From NCBI GenBank assembly GCA_024699395.1, contig JAILPU010000132.1:1-5946 (forward strand): 5,946 nucleotides of DNA, read 5' to 3'. The position numbers and the translations under genes are program-made. The stretch's first letter is position 1; the number at the start of each line of letters is the position of its first letter. Below are positions 1 through 5,888 of this stretch, piece by piece. The DNA comes from Lachnospiraceae bacterium. GTDB lineage: Bacteria; Bacillota; Clostridia; Lachnospirales; Lachnospiraceae. A model generated the notes under the pieces. It ran no database searches. It had not been told where the DNA came from and saw only the letters and a program-made list of their open reading frames with translations.

Positions 1-46
1 CCGTAATATTTTCCGACGCTGTCTCCGACATATTTTGCATAAACAT

Positions 47-64
47 ACAAAAACCGTGCACCGG
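47..64 (-). terminator. Probable 3' end/termination signal of SRP RNA
   Basis: The GC-rich 3' strand of the terminal SRP helix (CCGGTGCACGG) runs straight into five T residues on the minus strand, followed by GTATGTTT. The long-range terminal helix plus the T-run could act as an intrinsic terminator or processing boundary. There is no separate local hairpin, so RNase trimming of a longer transcript is equally possible. Confidence 0.5.
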
Positions 65-214
65 AATCTCACTCATAACTCCACTCAGCTTCCTTACGGC
101 ACATGAAAAATCCCTCTTAGTGCTGCTTTGTTCCCAACCTGACACGGTTCGTGGGCATCCATTGCGTAAGACCGAATTTCAACGTTACAAGTGGGATAAC
201 CCACGATGCACGGC
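50..214 (-). ncRNA. ffs: Signal recognition particle RNA (bacterial SRP RNA, compact form with Alu-like part)
   Basis: RNA scaffold of the signal recognition particle, which with Ffh targets nascent membrane and secreted proteins. On the minus strand the S-domain hallmark is clear: GTCAGG, then TTG-GGAA-CAA (GGAA tetraloop at 134-131), then AGCAGC, the same geometry as other bacterial SRP RNAs with compensating changes in the three pairs under the tetraloop. Flanking ACGCAATGG and CATGTGCCGTAAG also match the Gram-positive pattern; CTTACG (170-165) pairs with CGTAAG (98-93) as helix 5. The 5' end CCGTGCATCG pairs with the 3' end CGGTGCACGG, closing the molecule. A 5 bp hairpin (204-191) followed by TGTAAC (189-184) resembles the start of an Alu domain. 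At about 165 nt it is between the 4.5S type (about 114 nt in E. coli) and the large Bacillus type (about 270 nt). Ends are inferred from the promoter and the T-run, so they may be off by a few bases. Confidence 0.93.
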
Positions 215-220
215 TTTTTA

Positions 221-249
221 ATAATATAGTTTTATAACTGATTTGTCAA
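221..249 (-). promoter_or_regulatory. Sigma-A promoter of the SRP RNA gene
   Basis: On the minus strand a perfect -35 box TTGACA (249-244) is separated by exactly 17 bases from a -10 box TATTAT (226-221, five of six to consensus). Six bases later comes G214, the first base of the terminal SRP helix, which is the expected transcription start. The strength and spacing fit a constitutive stable-RNA promoter and mean the SRP RNA does not depend on readthrough from the genes upstream. Confidence 0.88.
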
Positions 250-292
250 CCCAAAGACAGGGATGCGGCCATTAATGCTAAACCTCTTGTCT

Positions 293-307
293 GATGCCAT
301 TGACATC
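293..307 (-). other. Short inverted repeat overlapping the repeat-array edge
   Basis: On the minus strand GATGTC-AAT-GGCATC can form a 6 bp stem (one G-U pair) with a 3-base loop. It overlaps the edge of the last tandem repeat. It is not followed by a T-run, so a terminator role is weak. The rest of 250-292 holds nothing I can assign. Confidence 0.4.
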
Positions 308-381
308 AAACACAGCCTTGGTGTTCTTGACATCAGGCACAGCCTTGGTGTTATTGACATCTCAACACAGCCTTGGTGTCT
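300..381 (-). repeat. Three tandem copies of a 27-28 bp repeat with internal hairpins
   Basis: Three head-to-tail units lie at 300-326, 327-353 (27 bases each) and 354-381 (28 bases). Each has TTGACATC at its plus-strand left end and a shared core CACAGCCTTGGTGT. The units differ at the two or three bases between these parts and at the last base or two; the third carries one extra base. Each core is a short inverted repeat: AACAC/GTGTT, a 5 bp stem with a 7-base loop, perfect in the 300-326 unit, with a G-U pair in 354-381, and shortened to 3 bp in 327-353. On the minus strand the first unit begins 6 bases after the stop codon of the upstream secreted-protein gene. No T-run follows the hairpins, so they are not typical intrinsic terminators. 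Function unknown. Confidence 0.9.
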
Positions 382-386
382 TTAAA

Positions 387-2930
387 TCATAATCCAAACT
401 CTGCCTTAATTCCCTTGAATTCATCGCTTCCTATGAAGAAGTCAAGCACTCTTTCCCTTGTCCAGGTACCGTCATCAAGTGCCCCTGTCCAGAATTCAAA
501 TCCACTGGGATCCTCCTCCTTGGTTCTTCCAAAGAAGGTGGCGTACAATCTGTTCACATATTCCACATTGTCCGTTTCAAAAGACTTAAATTCATCGGAC
601 ATATAGAAGAATTTACACATGGAAGTAATGGAATGTTCTCCTTTATAGAGAGCATTGCACCAGAAATTGATACCGTCTCTGTCGAAGCTTCTCTTCATGG
701 TACATACATAAAGTCTTCCCACAAACTGAGACAGTTTTACACTTCGGCTGCTTCCCTCATCGGGAATATATCTTCCTCTTACTATTCCGTATTTTTCACA
801 GATGGAACCAAACTCAGGAGACTGGATAAATCCGTTTAAAACGTACTGCCTTCCCACACCGGATTTAAGAAGTCCGCTCCAGTAATCCATTCCTCCCTGA
901 TCCGGATCTCTGTCCATCATTGCCTGATAAAGGCGGTTTAAGAATTCCTCATCGGAATATTTAAAGGATTCGAATTCGGAACCCAAGAAGAAATGAGCAC
1001 CTGAAGAAGCTCCCGTATATGTACCTTCAACAAGAGCGTTTTTCCAGAAATTCAAGCCGCCCTCATCCGCTTCACGTCCAAGGCAAAGAAGGTAAAGGCG
1101 CTTTACAAATGCGATAATGTCTCCATAGGGAACGACTTTATCCAACACCTTTGTCTCTTTGTGAGAGCCGTCGTTACGACAGTACCTCTCGGCTTCACCT
1201 TCACTGTCCTCTGTGGGTTCCACCGTTACTTCCCATTCACCCCAGTCATGACCTAAAGCAGGTGTGATAACTTCACTCTCTTCATACTCTCTAAAATCGC
1301 TTGATGAGTAAAAATATTTACCGCATTTTGTACAGTGAGCGCAGTTTGTCGTTATTCCGGGCTCGGTGCATGTAGCATACCTGGAATCTAAATCTTCCAA
1401 ATTATGGCCATATCCCTTTAAATCTGTAATATAATCTCGTTTACATATCTTGCACACATGCTTCTTATATCCAAAGGAACTGCATGAGGACTCTACTGTA
1501 GTCACCTTATAATCATGTTCATGCTGATCTGTCTTAACAAGTCTGGTCTTTATTTCTCCCACGCCGGATTGGAAAGCACATACTGCAATATAATATGTCT
1601 TTCCCTTTTCAAGGGTTGCACCAATCTCGAAAGAACGATCCTCATTGTCGTCATTTTCCATATCGTCTGTTGGATTTGGCCAGTCTTCCTTTTCACTTAT
1701 AAATCCCCTTACATCTTTTACAATAGGTTCCAAATAATTATTTTGATAGGGAGCCACTTCACTTAAGGAATAGAAATAATAATAACCGGTTTCCTCAGGA
1801 GTATATTCCATGACATCCATCATGAGATCATTACTGGTTTTAAATACTATGGTTCCGTCTTTAGCTATGGTGTGTTTGGTGGGTTTTACCTCTTTAATTT
1901 CCAAAGTAAATGAGGTAGCTCCTCTAAATGTTACATCCAAAGTTTCCGGACTGTAGCGTGTCTCGCATTGTGATGTGTTAATACCCGACTCAACGATATA
2001 CCCGCTTCCAAAACCGGCAATACTTGCAAGGGAATCGTCATCGGAAACAGTCTTCAAATACCAATAACCCCTACCCATATTACAGTGAATTGAATATGTA
2101 CAGAACTCATCGGGAGCAGAAATCGTCTCCACCTTATCGGGTTCCATTTCCAATTCAATTTTTTTGTCATGAATTAATTTAATAGATGTTTTACAGTTTT
2201 CATTTATTTCATATCCACGTATCTCTATTCTGATTGAATCCGTGTTAAAGTAAATGTGATTGTTGGCGTTATCCTCAACATGTCTGCAATTACCTGAAAA
2301 AAACGGATCGGCTTGTCCTTCGGCAAAAACCGTAAGCCTTGCATTTTCTCCTGACTCACAAAAAGCGTAAGTCTCGTTCTCTTCAATCTTAAGATGTACA
2401 ACAACCGACTCAAAGGGCTTAATTTCATAATCAAAAGACATACCCTCACTGTATGTCATTGTCTTTTCCGTGCATTTAATCTTTGTTACCGTAAAGGGAA
2501 GTTTCCCCCCTTTTTCTCCAAGAAAAGAGGCACCGATACGGTAGTTTTTACCTGCTTCAAGCTTTGCCTGAATCCAAAAATTTCTTTGATAATCCTGATT
2601 GGTGTAAATACCGTCATCATTGGCACAGATTCTGAGTTCTTCGCCTTCTCCCCCATTGTCCTGAGGATAATACCATAATTCCCCAAAGGGATCTTCTTCT
2701 TCACACTTGGAATAAAAGGCATACCAGCCTGAGCTTTCAGGTGTAAAAGTATAGAAGTGAAGCACTCTGGGGGCATCAGATTCACTTTCGGCAATTGAAG
2801 CCACCTTTTCCTCGTTAAGAGAAATACTTCCATCTAAAACGCCTTCATCTGCCGAAACATTTGCTTTACCAAAATAAAGGAAAACAAACAGCCCGGCAAA
2901 CAACATTAAAAGTCTTGAAATTTTTTTCAT
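387..2930 (-). CDS. Secreted multidomain protein: PPC-like regions, Cys-rich repeats, four DUF4214-type repeats
   Basis: Exported protein of 847 residues, function unknown. Residues 1-27 form a signal peptide (MKKIS, hydrophobic core, VSA before DEG). Beta-rich PPC-like regions follow at about 40-150 and 345-465, each with the pattern YTFTPE..GWY/GYYYFYS and ending in G-K-x-Y-x-I. A divergent beta-rich stretch lies between them. Residues about 470-600 hold three H/GH-spaced cysteine-rich repeats with CxxC pairs (CKIC, CTKC), a type common in clostridial surface proteins; the third has lost most cysteines. Residues about 608-843 hold four repeats of the DUF4214 kind (RLY..GR..D..G..FW, then F..S.EF). 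No sortase motif, C-terminal anchor or catalytic site is visible. The ATG at 2930 is chosen because GAGGAGGG lies 8 bases upstream; a longer reading from TTG at 2948 would run through that site. It lies between tadA and the SRP RNA gene. An adhesive or cell-wall role is only inference. Confidence 0.88.
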   Translation of the reverse strand: MKKISRLLMLFAGLFVFLYFGKANVSADEGVLDGSISLNEEKVASIAESESDAPRVLHFYTFTPESSGWYAFYSKCEEEDPFGELWYYPQDNGGEGEELRICANDDGIYTNQDYQRNFWIQAKLEAGKNYRIGASFLGEKGGKLPFTVTKIKCTEKTMTYSEGMSFDYEIKPFESVVVHLKIEENETYAFCESGENARLTVFAEGQADPFFSGNCRHVEDNANNHIYFNTDSIRIEIRGYEINENCKTSIKLIHDKKIELEMEPDKVETISAPDEFCTYSIHCNMGRGYWYLKTVSDDDSLASIAGFGSGYIVESGINTSQCETRYSPETLDVTFRGATSFTLEIKEVKPTKHTIAKDGTIVFKTSNDLMMDVMEYTPEETGYYYFYSLSEVAPYQNNYLEPIVKDVRGFISEKEDWPNPTDDMENDDNEDRSFEIGATLEKGKTYYIAVCAFQSGVGEIKTRLVKTDQHEHDYKVTTVESSCSSFGYKKHVCKICKRDYITDLKGYGHNLEDLDSRYATCTEPGITTNCAHCTKCGKYFYSSSDFREYEESEVITPALGHDWGEWEVTVEPTEDSEGEAERYCRNDGSHKETKVLDKVVPYGDIIAFVKRLYLLCLGREADEGGLNFWKNALVEGTYTGASSGAHFFLGSEFESFKYSDEEFLNRLYQAMMDRDPDQGGMDYWSGLLKSGVGRQYVLNGFIQSPEFGSICEKYGIVRGRYIPDEGSSRSVKLSQFVGRLYVCTMKRSFDRDGINFWCNALYKGEHSITSMCKFFYMSDEFKSFETDNVEYVNRLYATFFGRTKEEDPSGFEFWTGALDDGTWTRERVLDFFIGSDEFKGIKAEFGL

Positions 2931-2938
2931 TAAATAAT

Positions 2939-2946
2939 CCCTCCTC
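2939..2946 (-). promoter_or_regulatory. Ribosome binding site that fixes the start of the secreted-protein gene
   Basis: GAGGAGGG on the minus strand lies 8 bases before ATG 2930. A start at the in-frame TTG at 2948 would place this strong site inside the coding sequence and add six residues before the natural MKK signal-peptide start. Confidence 0.85.
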
Positions 2947-2951
2947 AAAGA

Positions 2952-3479
2952 TTATTGACCGGAATCCCCGGTCCCACACACATAATTATTGTAACATATT
3001 TTTTCTTCTTTGTTTCTTATTCTAAGTTCCGTAAAAAACTTTTTCAAAAGATTACTGCATTCCTCCTCCATAATATGATTGGTAACCTCCACCTGATGGT
3101 TGAAGTCCGGATTGTTCAAAATATCAAGAGTGGAGCCCGCGCAGCCTGACTTGGGGCTCATGCATCCCATAACCACCTTGGGGATTCTTGCCTGAACAAT
3201 GGCACCGGCACACATCTGGCAGGGTTCTAACGTAACATACAGCGTACAGTCCTCCAGCCTCCAGTCCCCTAAAACTCTGCTGGCTTTAAGTATTGCTCTC
3301 ATCTCGGCATGAGAAAGAGTGGTCTTATCCGTATTCCTTCTGTTATATCCCCTTGCTATTATCTTTCCCTCATATACGATAACGCAGCCTATGGGCACCT
3401 CGCCTTTTTTATAAGCCATGCGTGCCTGCTTCAGGGCTTCCTTCATGTATTTTTCATGAACAGAATTAATATCAGCCAT
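2952..3479 (-). CDS. tadA: tRNA-specific adenosine-34 deaminase TadA
   Basis: Cytoplasmic zinc enzyme that deaminates the wobble adenosine-34 of tRNA-Arg(ACG) to inosine, allowing it to read CGU, CGC and CGA. The 175-residue protein has the full deaminase signature: H57-A-E59 (zinc ligand and proton-shuttling glutamate) and P86-C87-Q-M-C90 (two zinc ligands). The family-typical N-terminal MKEAL..A..AYKKGEVPIG stretch and C-terminal NHQVEV...EEECSNLLKKFF stretch are also present; the latter separates TadA from riboflavin- or cytosine-type deaminases. A tail of about 20 residues after FFTELR is not conserved in the family. ATG 3479 is 5 bases after the stop of the upstream regulator; its ribosome binding site (AAAGGG) is about 13 bases away and inside that gene, so translational coupling is likely. 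In many Firmicutes tadA directly precedes the SRP RNA and dnaX; here a secreted-protein gene intervenes. Confidence 0.95.
   Translation of the reverse strand: MADINSVHEKYMKEALKQARMAYKKGEVPIGCVIVYEGKIIARGYNRRNTDKTTLSHAEMRAILKASRVLGDWRLEDCTLYVTLEPCQMCAGAIVQARIPKVVMGCMSPKSGCAGSTLDILNNPDFNHQVEVTNHIMEEECSNLLKKFFTELRIRNKEEKICYNNYVCGTGDSGQ
2957..2973 (-). other. Hairpin at the tadA stop codon region
   Basis: GACCGG-GGATT-CCGGTC on the minus strand is a perfect 6 bp stem with a 5-base loop. It covers the last codons of tadA and lies just before the ribosome binding site of the next gene. There is no T-run after it (AATAATC follows), so it is not a standard intrinsic terminator; it could stabilise the upstream message or attenuate readthrough. 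Confidence 0.45.
3019..3047 (-). promoter_or_regulatory. Candidate promoter for the secreted-protein gene, inside the 3' end of tadA
   Basis: On the minus strand TTGAAA (3047-3042, five of six to the -35 consensus) is 17 bases from TAGAAT (3024-3019, five of six to the -10 consensus). It would give a leader of about 80 bases before ATG 2930. The stretch is AT-rich, so a chance match is possible. Confidence 0.4.
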
Positions 3480-3484
3480 AAAGA

Positions 3485-4579
3485 TTACAGATCCCTTTCG
3501 TTGTCTTCAATATATTTTACGTACTTTACCACCATCATGGCGATTTTAAAGGTTAACGCATCGTTAAAATTTCGAACGTTCAATCCCACCGACTCTTTAA
3601 TCTTTTCCAGCCTGTACACCAAAGTATTCCTGTGGACAAAGGCAAGTCTCGACGTCTCGGAAACATTAAGATTGTTTTCAAAAAACTTTTCAAGTGTATT
3701 CAAAGTCTCGTCATCAAGTTCCTCAGGAATTCCGTTTGTAAAAACTTCATCTATAAACATCCTGCATAGATTAACGGGAAGCTGGTAAATAAGCCTTCCT
3801 ATACCCAAAGAACCGTAAGAGAGCACATTGCTGTCCTCGTAAAAAATCTTTCCCACATCAAGAGCCATCCCCGCTTCCTTATAAGACTTGGAGAGACATT
3901 TAAGTTCACTCACGGGATTTCCGTAGGCAACTCTCACATTGAGCATGGCCTCTGTATTTATCATATCCGCAATGGTTTCGGCTATCTTCTTAAGATCGTC
4001 CTTGGTCCATTCGGGGCTCATCTTTTTAACAAGTACCACTTTGGATTCGTCCACTGCGGTAACATAATCTCCCGACTGGGATGTGAACATGCTTTTTAGA
4101 AGTTCGGTGACCGCAGGATCCCTGTCAATTCTTGTCTCTATCAAATAAACAGCTCTTGTGGTATTTACATCTATATGAAGCTTTTTGGCCCTGTTATAAA
4201 TATCCGTTAGAAGCAGATTATCAAGGAGGAGATTCTGGATAAAGTTATTCCTGTCATATTTCTCCTTATATGCAAGGATAAGTCCCTGAAGCTGACTTAC
4301 GGCAATCTTACCCACCATGTAAACATCGTCGGAATTTCCCACAGCCGCAAGGATATACAACACCTCACCCTCATCGGAAATCTTTAAGAGATGTTTTTTG
4401 CCCGTAACCTGACTGTCTGCAGAGGACAAAAAGAAATCGTTTATAATCTTTTTGTCTATGGGATTCATCCCTTCAGTCCGGGCGCATATATTTCCGGAAA
4501 CATCGTAAACTCCCAGCTCAACTTTTGTTATGGCGCTTAACTCATCAATACTGTTTTGAATAACCTGATTGGTGATCAT
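3485..4579 (-). CDS. CdaR/PucR-family transcriptional regulator
   Basis: Likely DNA-binding regulator of carbon-source use, 364 residues. The C-terminal PucR-type helix-turn-helix (about residues 287-350) is clear: LNTLEKFFENNLNVSETSR, then the diagnostic HRNTLVYRLEKI and NFNDALTFKIAMMV. Residues about 1-105 form an N-terminal sensing region reminiscent of the sugar-diacid recognition domain (IDELSAITKVELGVYD...GNI). Residues about 140-260 look like the divergent GGDEF-like middle domain of CdaR proteins, with no GGDEF motif. There is no signal peptide or membrane segment. ATG 4579 has GGGAGG 4 bases upstream, slightly close but the only good site. The divergence-free layout, ATPase then regulator, suggests a role with sugar uptake, but the ligand and targets cannot be read from sequence. 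The name CdaR-like reflects family, not proven sugar-diacid sensing. It is probably co-transcribed with tadA, 5 bases downstream. Confidence 0.88.
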   Translation of the reverse strand: MITNQVIQNSIDELSAITKVELGVYDVSGNICARTEGMNPIDKKIINDFFLSSADSQVTGKKHLLKISDEGEVLYILAAVGNSDDVYMVGKIAVSQLQGLILAYKEKYDRNNFIQNLLLDNLLLTDIYNRAKKLHIDVNTTRAVYLIETRIDRDPAVTELLKSMFTSQSGDYVTAVDESKVVLVKKMSPEWTKDDLKKIAETIADMINTEAMLNVRVAYGNPVSELKCLSKSYKEAGMALDVGKIFYEDSNVLSYGSLGIGRLIYQLPVNLCRMFIDEVFTNGIPEELDDETLNTLEKFFENNLNVSETSRLAFVHRNTLVYRLEKIKESVGLNVRNFNDALTFKIAMMVVKYVKYIEDNERDL

Positions 4580-4720
4580 ATATCCTCCCGATTTATGTCA
4601 CGATCTGTTTTTGTGGGGAGAAACCCCGGTTTTGATTTACATTCCGATTTGTATGTTCACAGGAGTTACTCCCCTGTGCAAATCAACAAAATAGTAACTC
4701 TGAGAAATACAAAATCTTTT
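4580..4720 (-). promoter_or_regulatory. Structured leader upstream of the cdaR-like gene
   Basis: Non-coding gap between the ATPase terminator and the regulator. On the minus strand it contains CACAGG-N9-CCTGTG (4678-4658), GAGTTACT (4700-4693) that pairs with AGTAACTC inside that palindrome, a GGGG-TTTCT-CCCC hairpin (4627-4615), and CTCCC (4620-4616) that is complementary to GGGAG of the ribosome binding site (4589-4585). GGGGAG (4674-4669) is also fully complementary to CTCCCC (4620-4615). These pairings are mutually exclusive. I found no convincing sigma-A promoter here (best -10-like TACTAT lacks a -35), so the transcription start is unknown. It matches no riboswitch class I recognise. 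Confidence 0.4.
4658..4678. promoter_or_regulatory. Palindrome CACAGG-N9-CCTGTG, possible operator or RNA hairpin
   Basis: Perfect 6 bp inverted repeat spaced by 9 bases, about 80 bases upstream of the regulator start codon. On the minus strand the stem can extend by two more pairs with a GG bulge. It could be a dimeric-regulator operator, perhaps autoregulatory for the CdaR-like protein, or part of the leader structure. Sequence alone does not decide. Confidence 0.4.
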
Positions 4721-4755
4721 AAATACAAAAACGGGCGCATCTTTAGATGCGCCCG
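4721..4755 (-). terminator. Intrinsic terminator of the sugar ABC ATPase gene
   Basis: A GC-rich perfect 11 bp inverted repeat (CGGGCGCATCT, 4732-4742, with AGATGCGCCCG, 4745-4755; in RNA probably 10 bp with a UAAA loop) starts 11 bases past the TAG stop codon. On the minus strand it is followed directly by TTTTTGTATTT. This is a textbook Rho-independent terminator and isolates the ATPase gene from the regulator downstream. Confidence 0.95.
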
Positions 4756-4766
4756 CAATAATCTTA

Positions 4767-5879
4767 CTAGTTTGTGATAACCTGCTCTGTTTCCTTGTCG
4801 AATATGTGAATCTTCTCTGTATCGAAAGCAAACTTGATGACATCGCCGGGGCGAGCATTTGTACGGGAATCAACTCTTGCAGTGATGGGGAACTCCTGAA
4901 GATCGAAGTAAAGGAATACTTCTGCACCAAGAAGCTCGTATACTCTTACTGTTGACTCGAAAGTGCTGTTGGGGAAGGATGCGATAGCAACCTCTGACTC
5001 GTAAACGTCCTCGGGACGGATACCGAAGGTTACTTCCTTTCCTACATAGCCGCCGTCAATAAGCTTTCTTGACTTAGCGGGAGGAAGAGGCATCTTCTTG
5101 CCACCGATAAGAAGGCAAGCTGTATCTCCTTCAACCTCAACCTTAGCGTTAAGGAAGTTCATCTGAGGTGATCCCATGAAACCTGCAACGAAGAGGTTAT
5201 TGGGCTTCTCGTAAAGGTTCTGAGGTGTATCAACCTGCTGGATGATACCGTCCTTCATAACTACGATTCTGGTACCAAGTGTCATAGCCTCGGTCTGGTC
5301 ATGTGTAACGTAGATGATGGTGGTGCCAAGTCTCTGGTGAAGCTTAGCAATCTCAATTCTCATCTGCACACGAAGCTTTGCATCAAGGTTTGAAAGAGGC
5401 TCATCCATAAGGAATACCTTAGGGTTACGAACGATAGCACGTCCCATAGCCACACGCTGTCTCTGTCCACCGGAAAGAGCCTTGGGCTTACGATCGAGAA
5501 GGTTTGTAAGATCAAGGATCTTAGCTGCCTCTTTTACCATCTGGTCGATCTTGTCCTTGGGAACTTTACGAAGCTTAAGACCAAAAGCCATATTGTCATA
5601 TACTGACATATGAGGATAAAGAGCATAGTTCTGAAATACCATCGCAATATCTCTGTCCTTAGGCTCTACGTCGTTAACAACCTTATCTCCGATTTTAAGC
5701 TCACCTGAGGAGATATCCTCAAGACCTGCGATCATACGAAGTGTGGTAGACTTACCGCAACCTGAAGGTCCTACGAATATTACGAACTCCTGATCAGCAA
5801 TCTCAAGGTTGAAATCCTTAACAGCCTCAAAGCCGTTGGGATAAACCTTGCAGATTTTTTTCATGCTCAAATTTGCCAG
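4767..5879 (-). CDS. Sugar ABC transporter ATP-binding protein, MsmK/MsmX/UgpC type
   Basis: Cytoplasmic ATPase that energises carbohydrate (CUT1-type) ABC importers; family members such as MsmX and MsmK serve several transporters. Numbered from the CTG start (370 residues): Walker A GPSGCGKST at 37-45, Q-loop Gln83, signature LSGGQ at 135-139, Walker B VFLMDE at 155-160, D-loop SNLD, H-loop His193, then a C-terminal TOBE/MalK regulatory region from about 240 (GIRPEDV, LLGAEVFLYF). The catalytic set is complete and length is normal. The family begins M-A-x-L-S-x-K; the matching first codon here is CTG at 5879 (CTG GCA AAT TTG AGC ATG), 9 bases after AAAGGAG, or ATT at 5882, 6 bases after. The in-frame TTG (5870) and ATG (5864) are 18 and 24 bases away, and a TGA lies in frame just upstream. 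No permease or binding protein is nearby; own promoter and terminator fit a stand-alone shared ATPase. Confidence 0.93.
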   Translation of the reverse strand: MANLSMKKICKVYPNGFEAVKDFNLEIADQEFVIFVGPSGCGKSTTLRMIAGLEDISSGELKIGDKVVNDVEPKDRDIAMVFQNYALYPHMSVYDNMAFGLKLRKVPKDKIDQMVKEAAKILDLTNLLDRKPKALSGGQRQRVAMGRAIVRNPKVFLMDEPLSNLDAKLRVQMRIEIAKLHQRLGTTIIYVTHDQTEAMTLGTRIVVMKDGIIQQVDTPQNLYEKPNNLFVAGFMGSPQMNFLNAKVEVEGDTACLLIGGKKMPLPPAKSRKLIDGGYVGKEVTFGIRPEDVYESEVAIASFPNSTFESTVRVYELLGAEVFLYFDLQEFPITARVDSRTNARPGDVIKFAFDTEKIHIFDKETEQVITN

Positions 5880-5888
5880 AATAAAAAA

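Noticed and set aside
2..46. Start of a downstream gene on the minus strand (ATG at 46, open for 15 codons to the window edge)
   Set aside because: No ribosome binding site precedes it, it follows the SRP T-run directly, and the residues do not match the start of DnaX, the expected neighbour. Fifteen open codons are not evidence.
300..360. Plus-strand promoters suggested by the repeated TTGACAT
   Set aside because: No -10-like sequence lies 16-18 bases downstream of any copy, and no plus-strand gene follows.
300..381. CRISPR array
   Set aside because: The units are directly abutting with at most a few variable bases between conserved parts; there are no spacers of normal length and no cas genes.
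2931..2948. Longer start of the secreted protein at TTG 2948
   Set aside because: This start would place the strong GAGGAGGG site inside the coding sequence and put six extra residues before a normal MKK signal-peptide start.
2957..2973. Intrinsic terminator of tadA
   Set aside because: The stem is perfect but no T-run follows, and the next gene's ribosome binding site begins 11 bases later.
3309..3788. Plus-strand open frame of 159 codons opposite tadA and the regulator
   Set aside because: It spans the junction of two well-supported minus-strand genes, has no ribosome binding site, and its residues are a shadow of those genes.
4600..4700. Manganese (yybP-ykoY) riboswitch suggested by GGGGAGUA on the minus strand
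   Set aside because: Only that one short element resembles the class; the matching second conserved half is not visible, and the downstream gene is not a metal transporter or homeostasis gene.
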